A stretch of DNA of 64,000 nt, from positions 6,644,879-6,708,878 of the forward strand of contig NW_024044681.1 in the NCBI RefSeq assembly GCF_014851395.1, in the 5' to 3' direction. Positions 47,560 to 60,223 of the stretch are shown piece after piece. Every line of letters begins with the position of its first letter. Within the stretch, counting starts at the first letter, position 1. Position numbers and translations under genes: made by a program. The notes below the pieces were generated by a model, which was not told the DNA's origin, did no database searches, and saw only the letters and a program-made list of their open reading frames with translations. Origin of the DNA: Micropterus salmoides (lineage: Eukaryota; Chordata; Actinopteri; Centrarchiformes; Centrarchidae).

Positions 47560-49985
47560 ATGATGATCAGAAACCAGGGCTTGCAAAAGGTTCCTAGGTT
47601 CGTATCAAATATGCACCAACAGACATTGGGGGAATCCATGTGTCAGCTTCTTCCCCCTGCCGCCGAAGCCTCCGCGAGTCCCACTTCTCTTCCTGCCACA
47701 ACCACCGCCTCCCACCAAACTGACCGGGAGCCCTGGGTCCCCGCACCTGAAAGGTACAATGGGAATATGGGCCAGTTGGGCCATCACCTAGCCACCTGCT
47801 CCAGAAGGCCGTCAAACAGTCAGGCTCGCTAGAGCTTGGGAGCGCCCGAGTGAGCCGAACAACCGCTCCATCTTCTCGCCGTCGCACTTACCTCCAAGCC
47901 ACCATCTCTCACGAAGGTCAGTCCAATGTCTTGCTAGCCTTTAGATAAGAGCTTCTTGGATAACAATATAGCCAAACAGTTGTGTCTGACCGCCATTCCC
48001 CTCCAAGAACCTCTTGTGGTGAATGCCCTAGACGGCAGACTTTTGGCCCGGGTAACCTCCAGAACTCCTCCCCTGCAGCTCCGACTCTCTGGTAATCATC
48101 ATGAGCAGATTAGTCTGTTCATCATTGACTCTCCTCACACTCCACTAATTCTCGGGCACCCCTGGTTAGTCTAACACAACCCCAGTATGGATTGGTCCTC
48201 AGCCAAAGTCACTAGTTTGAGCCCCACCTGTCACTCGGAGTGTCTTCGATCAGCCTCACCTCAGTCTGTCCCGGTACCCAGCTCCTCAGCTGTTACACCT
48301 GACTTGGCTTACGTTCCCCCGGTTTACCACGAACTCTGTGAAGTGTTCAGTAAACCACGAGCCCTGACCTTGCCCCCCCAACCGCCCCTATGACTGCGCC
48401 ATAGACCTGTTGCCAGGCGCCCCCTTGCCTGGCAGTAAGCTTTACAATATATCCAGACCTGAGTGTGAAGCCATGGAAAAGTACATCAAAGACTTTTTGG
48501 ATGCCGGAATCATTAGACCTTCCTCCTCCCCCCTAGGGGCAGGCTTTTTCTTCGTAGAAAAGAAGGATAAGAGCCTGCGCCCGTGCATTGATTACCTTGG
48601 TCTCAACAATATCACCATTAAGAATAAGTACCCGTTACCCCTCATGTCTGAAGCCTTTGATTCCCTGCAGGGGGCGACCATCTTCACCATCCTTCACCTT
48701 CATAATGCCTTCGTAATGGAAAACGGCGTTTAACACCTCCTTGGGCCATTTCGAATACTTAGTTATGCCCTTCGATCTGACTAACGCCCCGCCTGTGTTT
48801 CAGTGCCTCATTAATGACATTTTAAGGGATATTGGGACTAATAAGGGACTCTTTGTTTTTGTCTACCATGATGACATCTTGATTTTTTCAAAGGATGACA
48901 CTGAACATGTCCAGCATGTCCGCCAGGTCCTGAAGAGGTTACTGGAGAACCGTCTGTTCGCAAAGCCAAGTGTGAGTTTCACGTTTCCACGGTCACCTTC
49001 ATGGGCTACGTTGTCTCCAAGGGGTGGGTCATGATGGACTCGTCCAAGGTAAAAGCGGTACAAGAGTGGCCAAGCCCTACAACCAGAAAACAACTCCAAA
49101 GGTTCCTTGGGTTTGCTAACTTTTACTGGAGGTTTATCCGGAACTACAGTCATGTAGCTGCTCCTCTTACCTCTCTCACTTCTCCCAACAGACTCTTCTC
49201 CTGGACCTTGGAGGCTGAGAATGCCTTCCGGGAGCTCAAGTCTCGTTTCTCCTCAGCCCCCATCCTCATTCAGCCTGACCTATCTCGGCAGTTCGTCGTG
49301 GAAGTGGACGCATCAGAAATTGGGATGGGAGCGGTTCTCTCCCAGCGTTCTGCCGAGGATGGCAAACTTCACCCCTGCACCTTCCTTTCCCGCCGCTTCT
49401 CCACCCCGGAGCGCAACTACGATGTTGGCAACAGGAAATGCTGGCAGTGATGCCCTGGAGGAGTGGCGCCACTGGCTGGAGAGGGCCGAGCATCTGTTCG
49501 TCGTCTGGACCGATCGCAAGAATCTGGAGTACATCAGATCTGCCAGACGACTGAACTCTCGTCAGGCCAGGTGGGCTCTGTTTTTTGGGCAATTTAACTT
49601 CTCCCTGACTTAAAGACCCGGCTCTCGAATCATCAAACCCGACGCCCTATCGAGAGCCTTCAACGAGGAGGAAAACGTGACCCCGGTTCCAGACCATCCT
49701 GCCCGACTCTTGCATCATCGGAGCAGTCACTTGGGACTTCGAAAACAAGGTGAGAGAGGCTCTCCGTAATGACCCTAGATTTTATCCCGGTAATACTCCA
49801 CCCGGCACCTTATTTGTTCCACCTTCTTTCAGATCAGCAGTTTTAACATGGGCGCATTCCTCCAAACTAACCTGCCAATACGGAGTTTCTCGCACCCTAG
49901 CCTTTCTACGCAGGCGTTTCTGGTGGCCCACTATGGAGACAGACATAATCGTTTGTTTCTGCATCTTCCATCTGCGCCCAGAATA
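47560..49985 (+). pseudogene. Ty3/gypsy retrotransposon, protease-RT-RNase H part (unit 2, dead)
   Basis: Same layout as unit 1. A 14-nt deletion near 47943 removes the protease DSG triplet. The RT segment after CIDY is longer here (LGLNNITIKNKYPLPLMSEA), but the first catalytic Asp box reads ILHLHNAF, so that Asp is lost. VYHDDILIFS and the RNase H motif are present. Stops shared with unit 1 (for example after GHPWLV) show it was dead before duplication. Confidence 0.88.
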
Positions 49986-51645
49986 AGGGGTCGAACTTTC
50001 ATTGTTATAAACTTTCATTGTTATGCAGATGCTACTCAGTTATATCTATCGATCAAACCAGATGAAACTCATCAGTTAGCTAAACTTCAAATGTGCCTTC
50101 AGGATGTTAAAACCTGGATGACCTGTAATTTTAAACTCAGATAAAACTGAAGTTATTGCTCTGGGGCCTAAGCACCTCCGTGACGCATTATCTAAAGATA
50201 TAGTTTACCTGGATGGCATCGCCCTGGTCTCCAGCACCACTGTGAGGAATCTTGGAGTTATCTTTGATCAGGACATGTCATTTAAGTCTCACATTAAGCA
50301 AATTTCAAGGACCGCCTTTTTTCACCTGCGTAATAAAATCCGAAAATCAGGAACATCCTGTCTAAAAATGATGCAGAAAAACTAGTCCATGCATTTGTTA
50401 CTTCTAGGCTGGATTAATGCAATTCCTTATTATCAGACTGCTTGAAAAAGTCCATTAAGACTCTTCAGCTGATCCAGAATGCTGCAGCACGTGTTCTGAC
50501 AGGAACCAGGTAAAGAGATCATATTTCTCCTGTCTTAGCTTCTCTGGATTGGCTTCCGGTAAAATCCAGAATAGAATTTCGTCTTACCTACAAAGCTCTT
50601 AATGGTCAGGCATCATCTTATCTTAAAGAGCTCATAGTACCTTACTACCCCACCAGAGCACTGCGCTCCCAGAATGCAGGGTTACTTGTGGTTCCTAGAG
50701 TCTCCAAAAGTAGACTGGGAGCCAGAGCGTTCAGCTATCAAGCTCCTCTCCTGTGGAACCAGGTTCCAGTTTGGGTTCAGGAGGCAGACACCATCTCCAC
50801 ATTTAAGAGTAGGCTTAAGACTTTCCTCTTTGATAAAGCTTATAGTTAGTTAGGGCTGGCTCAGGTAGTCCTGAACCATCCCTTAGTTATGCTGCTATAG
50901 GCCTAGACTACCGGGGGATTTCCCATGATGCACTGAGCTCCTCTCTCCTCTACCTCCTCTCCCTCTGTATGCAACCTCATCCCATTATTGCATGTTACTA
51001 ACACAACTTCTCCCCTTTCTGGTAGTCTTGTGCTTTCTCGTCCCTCTCCTCTCTCCTCCTATCACTTCCTGCAGGTGTTTCTGGCTCTGTAGCTGTGGAG
51101 TCTGGATCTGTGGCTGCAGGTCACCTGCTGCCCCCGTGTTCCTGCTCGACACCCTCTGCAATAACACCTATTGTTACTAGTCCTATTGTTGTTATAATCA
51201 TTAACATTACGATTGTTATCATTAACACTACTGTACATATCTATACCATTTTTCATTTAGTCTATAGCAACATCACCTTTACTGTCTGTACCTCTGTGTG
51301 TGTGTATATTGTGTAGGCTGCCTCCCTCCCCTCTCTCTCCTTCCATCCCTCTCTTGTTCTCTCTGTTCCTCTCCTGTGCTCTCTCTCTCTCTCCCTCCTT
51401 CACCCCCAACCGGTCGAGGCAGATGGCCGCCCACCCTGAGCCATGGTTCTGCTCGAGGTTTCTGCCTCTTAAAAGGAAGTTTTTCCTTGCCTCGGTCGCC
51501 TAGTGCTTGCTCTTGGTGGGAATTGTTGGGCTTCTGTAAATAGCATCATAGAGTACGGTCTAGACCTGGTCTTTTATGAAAAGCACTGAGAGATAACTGT
51601 TGTTGTGATTTGGCGCTATATAAATAAAATAAAATTGAATTGAAC
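49986..51645 (+). mobile_element. L2-type LINE, 3' half of RT ORF plus tail (unit 2, more complete)
   Basis: Inserted at the same gypsy site as in unit 1. It keeps the stretch deleted there, including RLTYKALNGQASSYLKELIV and GARAFSYQAPLLWNQVPVWV, which is the typical end of fish L2 RT ORFs. A deletion near 50130 and stops break it. Confidence 0.8.
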
Positions 51646-52590
51646 CAACCCAGCACCGGACTGCTCCTCCCCTTCCCAGTTCCTCGACGCCCCTGGTCTC
51701 ACATCGCTCTGGATTTCGTCACTGGCCTACCTCCTTCTGATGGTAACACTGTCATTCTCACCGTGGATAATCGATTCACTAAATTTACTCGTTTTCTGCC
51801 CCTTACCTGGTCTTCCCTCTGCTAAAGTAACTGCCATGGTCCTGGCAAAAGAGATTTTCTGTGTCCATGGTTTACCGTGTGACATTGTCTCTGATCGTGG
51901 CCCTCAGTTCACCTCAGCTCTTTGGAAGTTCTTCTGCCTCGCCATCGGTGCCACGGTGAGCCGAGCGTGCCAACCAGGAGTTGGAAAAGACCCTTCACTG
52001 CCTGGTCTCCTCCAACCCCTCCTCCTGGGCCTCCCAACTCCACTGGGTTGAAATATGCCCACAACACCCTGCCCACCTCGGCCACAGGTCTGTCCCCCTT
52101 TCAGTGCCTATATGGTTTTCAACCTCCTCTGTTTCCCTCTCAGGAAAGGGAACGTCATGGTACCAACAGTCGGCGCACTCCGGCCCCGAAATACTCCGTG
52201 GGCGACACGGTATGGCTCTCCACTAAAAATCTGCCCCTTAAGACCGATTCTTGGAAACTGTCACCCCGGTTCCTCGGCCCCTTCCCTGTGGAGGGGATCA
52301 TTAACCCAGCCTTAAGCTTCCCCACTCTCTCAGGGTCCATCCTTCATTCCATGTCTCCTGCATCAAACCTGTCCTCCTTAGCCCTCTGTTGCCACCGCCG
52401 ACGATAATCCGACGGTGCGCCGGCCTTCACTGTACACAGTGGACTCTCGACGTCGTGGCCGGGGCTTCCAGTACCTTGTGGATTTGGAGGGGTACGGACC
52501 GGAGAAGAGGTGCTTTCTGGACCCTACTCTGTTGAGGGAGTTCCATCGGAGGTACCCAGGGAAGCCTAGTGAGTCGCCAGGTGGCGGCCA
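51646..52590 (+). pseudogene. Ty3/gypsy integrase and chromodomain (unit 2, dead)
   Basis: The integrase blocks HIALDFVTGLPPSDGNTVIL and DIVSDRGPQFTSALW are as in unit 1. The chromodomain is better kept here: GRGFQYLVDLEGYGPEKRCF, then LLREFHRRYPGKPS, supporting the chromovirus assignment. The polypurine tract and LTR start are deleted at about 52588; an LTR remnant continues to about 52715. Confidence 0.86.
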
Positions 52591-52924
52591 TCCGCAATCA
52601 GCACACCTGCTCTGTTTCCCACCATCAGCTACCACCTAAATAGGAGGCTCAGACATCCAGTCCTCGCCGGATCGTTGAATCTCCACGCGTATGTCGTGTC
52701 TCTGCCTGAAAACAGGTATCAGCCATCTAGAGAATGTCTATGTTGATTTTGGTAGCGTGACTGAGTGACTGAGTTCTGAATTGACCATAGGTCGCTGTGA
52801 GGCAAATGTTGTCAGTTATGTTTGGAATGAGCATCTGAACAGATGCGTCAAGTTTGGTCACAATAGTTTAAGCCAATTTTGATTTACAAGCATTTCTGTA
52901 AAATTGTACGTAAAGATACAAAAG

Positions 52925-53120
52925 TAGTGGTGGTGATGACGCAGTGGATGAGCCACATGCCTTTTGTGTGAGAGACCCGGATTTGCATCCACTGTGAGAC
53001 ACCAATGTGTCCCTGAGCAAGACACTTAACCCCTCGTTGCTCCAGAGGCGCGACCTCTGACAAATATAGCAATTGTAAGTCGGTTTGTATGAGAGCGTCA
53101 GCTAAATCTAAATGTAAATA
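52925..53120 (+). repeat. tRNA-derived SINE (unit 2)
   Basis: Same insertion as 38861-39060, with slightly different point changes (for example ATTTGCATCC in the B-box-like part). Confidence 0.7.
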
Positions 53121-53297
53121 AAGTTTTCTGAAAAAAAAACAAAAAAAAACAGATTGACATATCAAAATTCTTTTGATAACTTTTGATCAACGACGTCTCT
53201 AGATGATGCTGACGTAGTTTCAGGTCAATTGGCAAAACCGATTTTGCAAAAATAGGTAGTAGAGAAAAGTGATAAAAATGTCCCGTCTTGGGTAAGA

Positions 53298-54600
53298 GCA
53301 AGCTAGGTCAAGAAGCATTACCTGGCTGTAGTTATATAGCTCAGAAAGAGGAAAAATGTCGTAGGTTTTATGGCTGGACTTGATCCGACTTTGAGAGCTA
53401 AACGTCACTAACAGGAAGAGGCCCTGGTCATTGGTGGCCATTGTGAAGTGGCCAGAGAGACTTTAAAGATGGACTATGTCAACACACAATTACAACAGCC
53501 TCCTGCTAGGGGTGGTGCAACTGCCATGATTAATTCCATATTGGATGGAGGTGGTTTGTACAGAGCTATGGACAGACTTCATGAAGAAATTAGGAGATGA
53601 GGATGGAAATGAGACATCTGGCAGAAGAAAATAACCAGCTGAAATCCAGTGACTGAAGAGACAGATTGAGAACCTCTTCACTAGGATGGGGATGTAAGTG
53701 TCTGTGTGCTTGTGGGGAACAGGGCTGCCAATTACATCGGCCAAGAGATGATCGGAGAGGGCATTCACCTGACCACGGGTGGCGTGAACGGAGAGCTTAG
53801 TGGAGGTGGGATGGCCAGGTGCCCTACAATAACCGAGCTGGCTTTCCAAATAGGCAGAGCCCCCAATCTGTTGGGAGTCCTTTTAATGAGGAACCACAGA
53901 GGAAACATGGAGTGCGTCCCAGCCAACCAGTTGGGAAAAGAGATATAGCTGATGTTGTGGCCCAAACACCAGCTACTTTATCTACAGGCCCAACGGTGAG
54001 TGAATGTTTATCCCCTCTACAAATAATGAACAGATTCAGGGCACGGCAGAGCAGCAGCACACCTCCTACGTGAGGGGAAGCATTGAAGGCATTGAAATCA
54101 ACATATTGGTGGTCCACCAATTGCAGGATCAACCGAGTCATTCATCAGTGCAGAGTTCCGCACGGCTGTTCCAGCACTGCGTAAGCAACCCCTGAATGCT
54201 GACTTTATTGCTGCTTGAGCTGTAAATGGCCAGATGCTCGACAAATTGGGCACCATAACTGCTACTCTGCATCTGGGATGTGAATCTTGGCGGCATGTGT
54301 TCTATGTGCTTAGGGGGTCCACACAAGCAGGACTATTAGGCCTGGACTTTCTCACCTCAAACCACGCCCTTCTTTTTTGCTCGAGGCAGACTGCTATTGA
54401 AAGACACTGTTATTCCTCTTCTGAGTGGCAAAGATTTCATCCTTGAGTGTTGTAATGTATCTATTGCAACTGATACGACATTGCCTCCCCTCAGCGAGAA
54501 GCTGGTATCCATGAGTGTATCCCCGCCTGTGGGCCTGTGGACCAGCTCCCTGTCTTTGAGGGCTACTTGGGCCCAAAATGGCGGAACCTCTTCCTGACTG
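53298..54600 (+). pseudogene. Second gypsy-like element, 5'-truncated gag-protease fragment (unit 2)
   Basis: Counterpart of 39853-41140. The first 615 or so bases, including the gag core, are deleted at about 53297. The protease-like region has the same break as in unit 1, plus a stop near 54218. Confidence 0.7.
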
Positions 54601-54867
54601 GAGTTAGACTACAGCTGTGGCTACAAATGTGTCTCTCTGCAGATGTTCATGTAGAGTGTGAGCATGTATATGTGGAGGTTGGTATAGGAGAGGAGAGAGG
54701 AAACGGAACAGGAGGAACATAAATCAGGGGCTGTGCTGAGCTGAGTTGCTTTTGAGGTGTATGGGGGCCTGGGGTTCAGGCGGTTTCTTTGGGTCTCTGG
54801 GGCTGGTTGTGTCTCACCACATACACCCTTAGGACTAATAGGAAGGAATAATAATAATAATAATAAT

Positions 54868-55350
54868 TATTGTAGGCAAACTGCAGGGGGTCCAGGACTG
54901 GGTCTGTGATGGATTTTAGGTGGGACAACACAAGGCGTTCAAAAGACTTCATAACTACAGAGGTCAGGGCGACGGGTCTGTAGTCGTTTAGTCCCATGAT
55001 CCTTGGTTTTTTGGAGACAGGGATGATGGTGGAGGCTTTGAAGCAGGCTGGCACATGGCATGTCTCCAGTGAGGTGTTAAAAATGTCTGTGAACACCGGA
55101 GACAGCTGATCAGTACAGTGCTTCAGGGTGGATAGGGAGACAGAGTCCGGCCCAGATGCTTTGCAAAGTTTCTGAGATGGAGGAGTGTGGCCGATCAGTG
55201 GTGTGACAGGGGATGGTGTCAGGTCTGTCCCATTGTCTTTCAAAGTAAAACTGGTTCAACTCGTTGGCAAGGCGTGAGTCGTTCATGGAGCGGGGGGATT
55301 TAGGAGTGAATGAAGCAAACTCACGGGGGGAGTAAAATGGTTTACAGTTT
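54868..55350 (-). pseudogene. LINE reverse transcriptase N-terminal fragment (unit 2)
   Basis: Same frame and same end as at 41410-41890, with a single Ala to Ser change in the CKASGPDSVSL block. It abuts an (AAT)n run at about 54848-54867. Confidence 0.75.
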
Positions 55351-55714
55351 ATGATAAAAATATTCCTGGTTATGAGAACAGTGCTGCTGAATCACTGTCA
55401 CGTCAGTGCACCGGCTACTGTTAAAAAAACCCACACCTCCACCTTTTATTTTGCCGGAGAGCTCTGTGTCGCGTGTGGAGGCTGCCTGTGTAATCCAGAC
55501 TCTCATCTCATCCAGGCAGATGAGTGTAGGAGGATTATAACCAGCAGTTTGTATGTCTAACTAAATACTAATCCATTTTGTGCAATTCAATCAACCCACT
55601 TTGACAGGCCGCTCACTGGTAAATGATGACACAATGTGCAGTAAAAATTCATATGACATAGCTTAGCAAATTGAATAGACATAAAATGGAAAGAAAACAT
55701 GTGGTGTATTTGAG

Positions 55715-56172
55715 TGTTATGACCTGGCTCAAAAGGCCACAACAAAAGGGAGACACACCATGGTAAACAGTTAGCGTATGTTTATTTAATGAAAATAAGC
55801 CAAATCAATAGTTACTTCAAATTAACATAATTAATGTTTGAGGTATGTAGTCTGTGGTTTCAGTAGTGGCTGTGCAGGATGATGGTTGCATGGGTATATG
55901 TGTGAAGGTGTTGTAGCATGCAAACAAAACAAATACCACAACGCAACAATCCAACCAAAGAAAACCAAACTAAATGGAAGACCAGGGAGCTGGCCGCAGG
56001 GAGGTCTGATCTGGTCTTGATAGCAGCTCCCTTGCCGAATGAGAAAACAGTCCCAAATACTCTACAGGGCAATTAGCCCAGGTGCCCAGAGCCACTGCAA
56101 TCAGCCCCTCCTCCTCCTCCTCCGAGAGAGAGAGAGCGAGAGACCACACTCATGACCCCACAGGGCGTCACA
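55715..56172 (-). repeat. Solo LTR with TGAG target-site duplication (unit 2)
   Basis: 458 bp, with TGAG at 55711-55714 and 56173-56176. Same insertion as 42256-42713, so it predates the duplication. Confidence 0.75.
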
Positions 56173-56396
56173 TGAGGAACATAAACAAATCAATAAGTTA
56201 TGCACATGATATTGTTATATTTTTATTTATATCAGTGAATTTTAAGAAATACTGAAACTACAGATGAGAATTGTTATTACAACATTTGTCATATTCTGGA
56301 AAATTAGCTTTATAATTTGTTTCTTGTTCTGTCATGAATGCTAATTTATGAAGGCCAGTCAGATGACAGCATGAGTTTAACAAACATACAGACAGG

Positions 56397-57368
56397 TTAA
56401 TTCATTTCATGTATCTTAGGGCGGGGATTCAGCCTGAGCTGGGACGAGAGTCTCCGTCGACAACAAAGATGGTACACAAGGACGGGTCTGATGGTCTGGT
56501 CTCTGAGGCCATAGATGAGGGCACTCAGACACCTGGGGAGGAGGACAATACTAATGTATAGGCAAATCCGTATACGCACAAATATTACTCCTGTTAAAAA
56601 CTTTGAGAGAACTACAATAAATGAGTTTTGCACAGTTGAGGAGAGACAGAGGCCCAGTTGCACCAGATGCAGCAGCAGTGTGTTACGAGCCTTACGGACT
56701 GAAGCTTTGTCTGTGGAGGCCGACCTGGCTGCTATCATCACACCAATATAGGAGGAAATAATTGCCACACCGGCTGATACAAACAGAAAACAAGTGTAGG
56801 CTTTGTCATAATCAGCAGATATTCTCCCAAGAAACATGACAAGTGTATTACAAAGGTCTTTCATTTGCAGGCTCTCTGGAAATGGAAAATCTAACAATAA
56901 AACAACTCGAATGAAAATATTTAGTGAACAAAAGGTCCAAACCACAACGACGGCCACCCATGTGTTTCTGACAGTGATGACGGCAGCGTGCCTCAGTGGG
57001 TAGCACACAGCAACATATCTCTCCACAGACATCACCACCAGTGTCAGAGGAGAGATTTCATTTGTTAGATTGGCAAACATCACAAGAAGACCACAGACAG
57101 GATAAGTCAGGATTATTCTACAAATAGACAGTATGTACAGTAATTGGCTCATTGCCATCTGCACAGTGTCTGCAAAAAGGAGGTTATACAGAAGAATGTA
57201 ACGAGAGGTCTCACAAAACACTGGTTTACTTCTCAAGGTGAATAACATGATGACATTAATGAACAAGAATATACAGCATGGTACTGTAGTCAGAGTGGAA
57301 AGCATCACTCTTTCCATTAACCCCAATCCAACAGTTATGTTGGCCTGAGATTGAGCTGCGTTAGACAT
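56397..57368 (-). CDS. Odorant receptor 131-2-like (OR3)
   Basis: An intact single-exon receptor of 323 residues. It differs from OR1 and OR2 at the N-terminus (MSNAAQSQANITVGLGLMER) and shares its C-terminal half with OR2. The ERY motif, the NIT glycosylation site and LSALIYGLRDQTIRP are present. The upstream flank (57369-57830) is a more diverged version of those of OR1 and OR2 and carries AAATATTAACCTGTTGATGT, also found by OR4. It is the probable parent of the 3' part of OR2. Confidence 0.93.
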   Translation of the reverse strand: MSNAAQSQANITVGLGLMERVMLSTLTTVPCCIFLFINVIMLFTLRSKPVFCETSRYILLYNLLFADTVQMAMSQLLYILSICRIILTYPVCGLLVMFANLTNEISPLTLVVMSVERYVAVCYPLRHAAVITVRNTWVAVVVVWTFCSLNIFIRVVLLLDFPFPESLQMKDLCNTLVMFLGRISADYDKAYTCFLFVSAGVAIISSYIGVMIAARSASTDKASVRKARNTLLLHLVQLGLCLSSTVQNSFIVVLSKFLTGVIFVRIRICLYISIVLLPRCLSALIYGLRDQTIRPVLVYHLCCRRRLSSQLRLNPRPKIHEMN

Positions 57369-58329
57369 CTCAGAGAAGCCTTTAAGACATGAGAAATATT
57401 AACCTGTTGATGTCACAATTAATATCTTCCTGTTAGTAACAATGAAAAAATGTCTTTAAATAATAAAAGCCTGTTGAGTCACATCCGAAACCCCAAATGA
57501 TCCAAATCCATTTACCCTCTGCAGTTAGAGTCTGTGTTAATTCCTATGTAGGCAGAAATGTTCTGCAGGCTTTGCCTGCCTTCAGATATTATATATAATC
57601 TTTTTGTTCACATGACATCATCCTATGTCAGCATGGTTAGCAGCTCAGTAATAGGTGATGTAATCTCTCTGCTATTATTAACACTCCATGTGATCATGTC
57701 TTACACAGTTTAAAGTACGTAAGTAAACTTTATTTCTATAGTGCCTCTAAAAATCAGAGTTACAAGGTGCTTCACAAGTTTTTATTTTTCCCAACATAGT
57801 AGTATCTCCTCGGCCGGGTTCAATAAACCATGCTATGTCAAGTCTTCATCAGTCTCCGAAAGTTCTTCATCACACCTGAACCTGGCTCACAATATGTCTT
57901 CAGCACTGTCTACTTCCAAACATGCAGTGGCTCCCCTCCGTGGCTCCCCTCTGAGAGGAGACTGGCAATGAACCCCAAGCTTGTTGGAATCCACACTCAG
58001 AAATTTGCAAGCCTGTGGACTCACCAAATTTAGCAGCAACATAAAAACCAACACACAGGAGTCATGGTATCTGCCAAGCCACACCATCCAACAGTATAGT
58101 GTAAAATTTCAACCGGTCTTTAACTAACTCTTTAACTAGGGATGCACCCATCAGATACATACACCCAGCAAAAACTTCAATTTATTGTACATTGTGACTG
58201 ATTTTAAGACTGTGAAAGTGACTCTGGAGTTGGATTGAACGGGGGATATTATTTTTCAGGGTAGCGACATGACCACATGGGTGTCTTGTCATTCACTGAT
58301 TCCAAATGGCGGATGGGCCTGCGATGATC
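57369..58329. other. OR3 upstream flank and unassigned spacer
   Basis: Homology to the OR1 and OR2 flanks fades at about 57830. The rest is unassigned; short frames lack support. Confidence 0.5.
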
Positions 58330-58640
58330 AAGAGAGGGGTTGGAACCCAAAATGGCGGAGAACCTCTTCCTGATTGGAGTTAGACATCAGCTGCACTACA
58401 GATGTGTCTCTCTGCTCATGTAGAGTGTGAGCATGCATATGTGGAGGTTAGTATAGGAGAGGAGAAAGGAAAGGGAAATGGGGGAACTTAAAGCAGGGGC
58501 TGTGCTGAGCTGAACTGCCTTTGAGGTGTATGGGGACCTGGGGTTTGGGGCTTTGGGTACCTGGGGCTGGTTGTGTCTCACCACATACACCCTTAGGACT
58601 CTAGGGGGCCAGTATGCTGCTGGGCGTTTGGTGGGCAAGG
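58330..58640. repeat. Older, diverged copy of the end of the duplicated segment
   Basis: Matches 41110-41390 and 54570-54840 (blocks CTGCACTACAGATGTGTCTC, AGAGTGTGAGCATG, CTGGTTGTGTCTCACCACAT), but clearly more diverged. As in the younger units, it lies about 1.5 kb left of a receptor copy (OR4). Confidence 0.75.
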
Positions 58641-59838
58641 GTGTTTTATTGTGGCCTGGCCCTCCTTCCTCCCAGCCCCACTTACTGCCCCTCGATTTTA
58701 ATCACGCATTAGACATTGTGAGGTGCCCTGTAATGCACCAATGCCTGCCAGTTGTGGGTTGCTCGTGTCATGACTTCCCCCAACTTAAACTACACATTAT
58801 CAAGGCTACTGGTGTGTCAACGCAAGAAACAGAGTTTTGGACCCAGATGCAAACACCAAAGGCTCCAATGTAGTTTGTGAGAATTATTGTAACTCCAACA
58901 GGGTATTATACACGGAGGCAACCAGGAATAATGAATAATGATGACACCATGATGACTGAACACAACTGAAGGAAATATATACTGGGAAACATGAAACAAA
59001 GCTAGACTAGAACAGGATGGAGGGAGGACAAGAGGAGGGCCAGCAGGCCGAGCAGGTCAGGAAGTCAGCTGGGGGGCAGAGAGTAAGTGCAGAAACCCTC
59101 CAGAGGCCGGGTAGGAAACTGGAGATGAGGACTGATAACCTCAGGAGGTCGGTGCAAGTTGAACCCTTCTTCATGTTAAGCAGAAATGACGGTGGAACCC
59201 ATCTGTAGGCCCGGCAACAAAGATGAGACCGAGGAGGTTGATCAGGAGGCCAGCAGCAGTGCTTGAAGTGGGCCGGAACACCCTGGTACGCTGTACCGGC
59301 ACCTTGACATTTTACTCTTTGGCGTACCAGGACATTTTCTCTCAAGCTGCCGGTACTCTCCTCTGCCCTCTCCATATCAGGTTCTCTGGGCGCTACGTGA
59401 CGCTCACCTGTTCCCGTTCTCGCCTGCCTGCTAAACTCTGTCGGCGGAGAGAGACGAGGGAGAAGAGAAGCTCGGGGCCTTTCAAGCAGCCATGTGCTGA
59501 ATGTAGCTTGTCAATATCACTTATCGTGAACCCACCAATCACAGCCTGGATGGGGCGGGACATTTAAAAGTGTTGACAGATAGGTGTCATTTACTCTGGG
59601 GACAGGTCAGAATCTGAATGTCTCCATCAGTTTTTGAATGCTTTTGTTAAAAATATTATGAAAAACTGCAACTAAAAATGTTAAATAACAAATGAAACAA
59701 TGCACAAAAGGAAAACATGCAATGCAATTGAAATGTGGAAGAAACAAATTTGCATTGTCCAAAAGCTGATTACTAAATTATCTGAATTATATTCCATTGT
59801 ATTTTGAATTGTCACCTGTCACTTTTTAACCTTTTAAT
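58641..59838. other. Unassigned repeat-like spacer
   Basis: No gene found. 58830-58870 resembles an LTR end on the minus strand (TTTGCATCTGGGTCC). 59270-59420 looks like another repeat (GCCGGAACACCCTGGTACGC). Neither could be classified. Confidence 0.4.
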
Positions 59839-59975
59839 TTACTTTCCCTTCATATAAATAAAGACATTTCCTCCATAACTTGGGCTTAGTTTCATCTGCA
59901 GGACTGGAGACCAGCAGTGAAGCAGCAAAACAGGGAACCAGAGACAGGGCTGCTGGTCTGAGGACCAGCAATGGG

Positions 59976-60223
59976 ACATGATTATTCTACAAATAGACAG
60001 TATGTACAGTACTTGGCTCATTACCATCTGCACAGTGTCTGCAAAAAGGAGATTATACAGAAGAATGTAATGAGAGGTCTCATAAAACACTGGTTTACTC
60101 CTCAAGGTGAATAACATGATGACATTAATCAACAAGAATATACAGCATGGTACTGTAGTCAGAGTGGAAAGCATCACTCTTTCCAGTAACCCCAATCCAA
60201 CAGTTATGTTGGACGTCGGTCAT
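59976..60223 (-). pseudogene. Odorant receptor 131-2-like relic (OR4), N-terminal fragment
   Basis: Matches residues about 5-85 of OR3 (ERVMLSTLTTVPCCIFLLIN, YILLYNLLFADTVQMVMSQV, LYILSICRI), then homology stops at about 59975, within the TM3 region. The ATG at 60223-60221 is one base out of frame with the receptor frame, so the start is broken too. The upstream flank resembles that of OR3. A dead copy from an earlier round of duplication. Confidence 0.88.

Larger units (their letters stand above)
43523..56981. repeat. Tandem segmental duplication, unit 2 (about 13.46 kb)
   Basis: Second copy. Private changes include a 14-nt loss near 47943 in the protease, about 70 nt near 47135, about 97 nt near 52588 (removing the gypsy polypurine tract and LTR start) and about 615 nt near 53297 in the gag fragment. 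Confidence 0.93.

Noticed and set aside
29546..56981. Assembly artefact (false haplotype duplication)
   Set aside because: Not excluded, but less likely: each unit has several private indels, OR2 shows a clean hybrid switch, and an older eroded unit lies further right.
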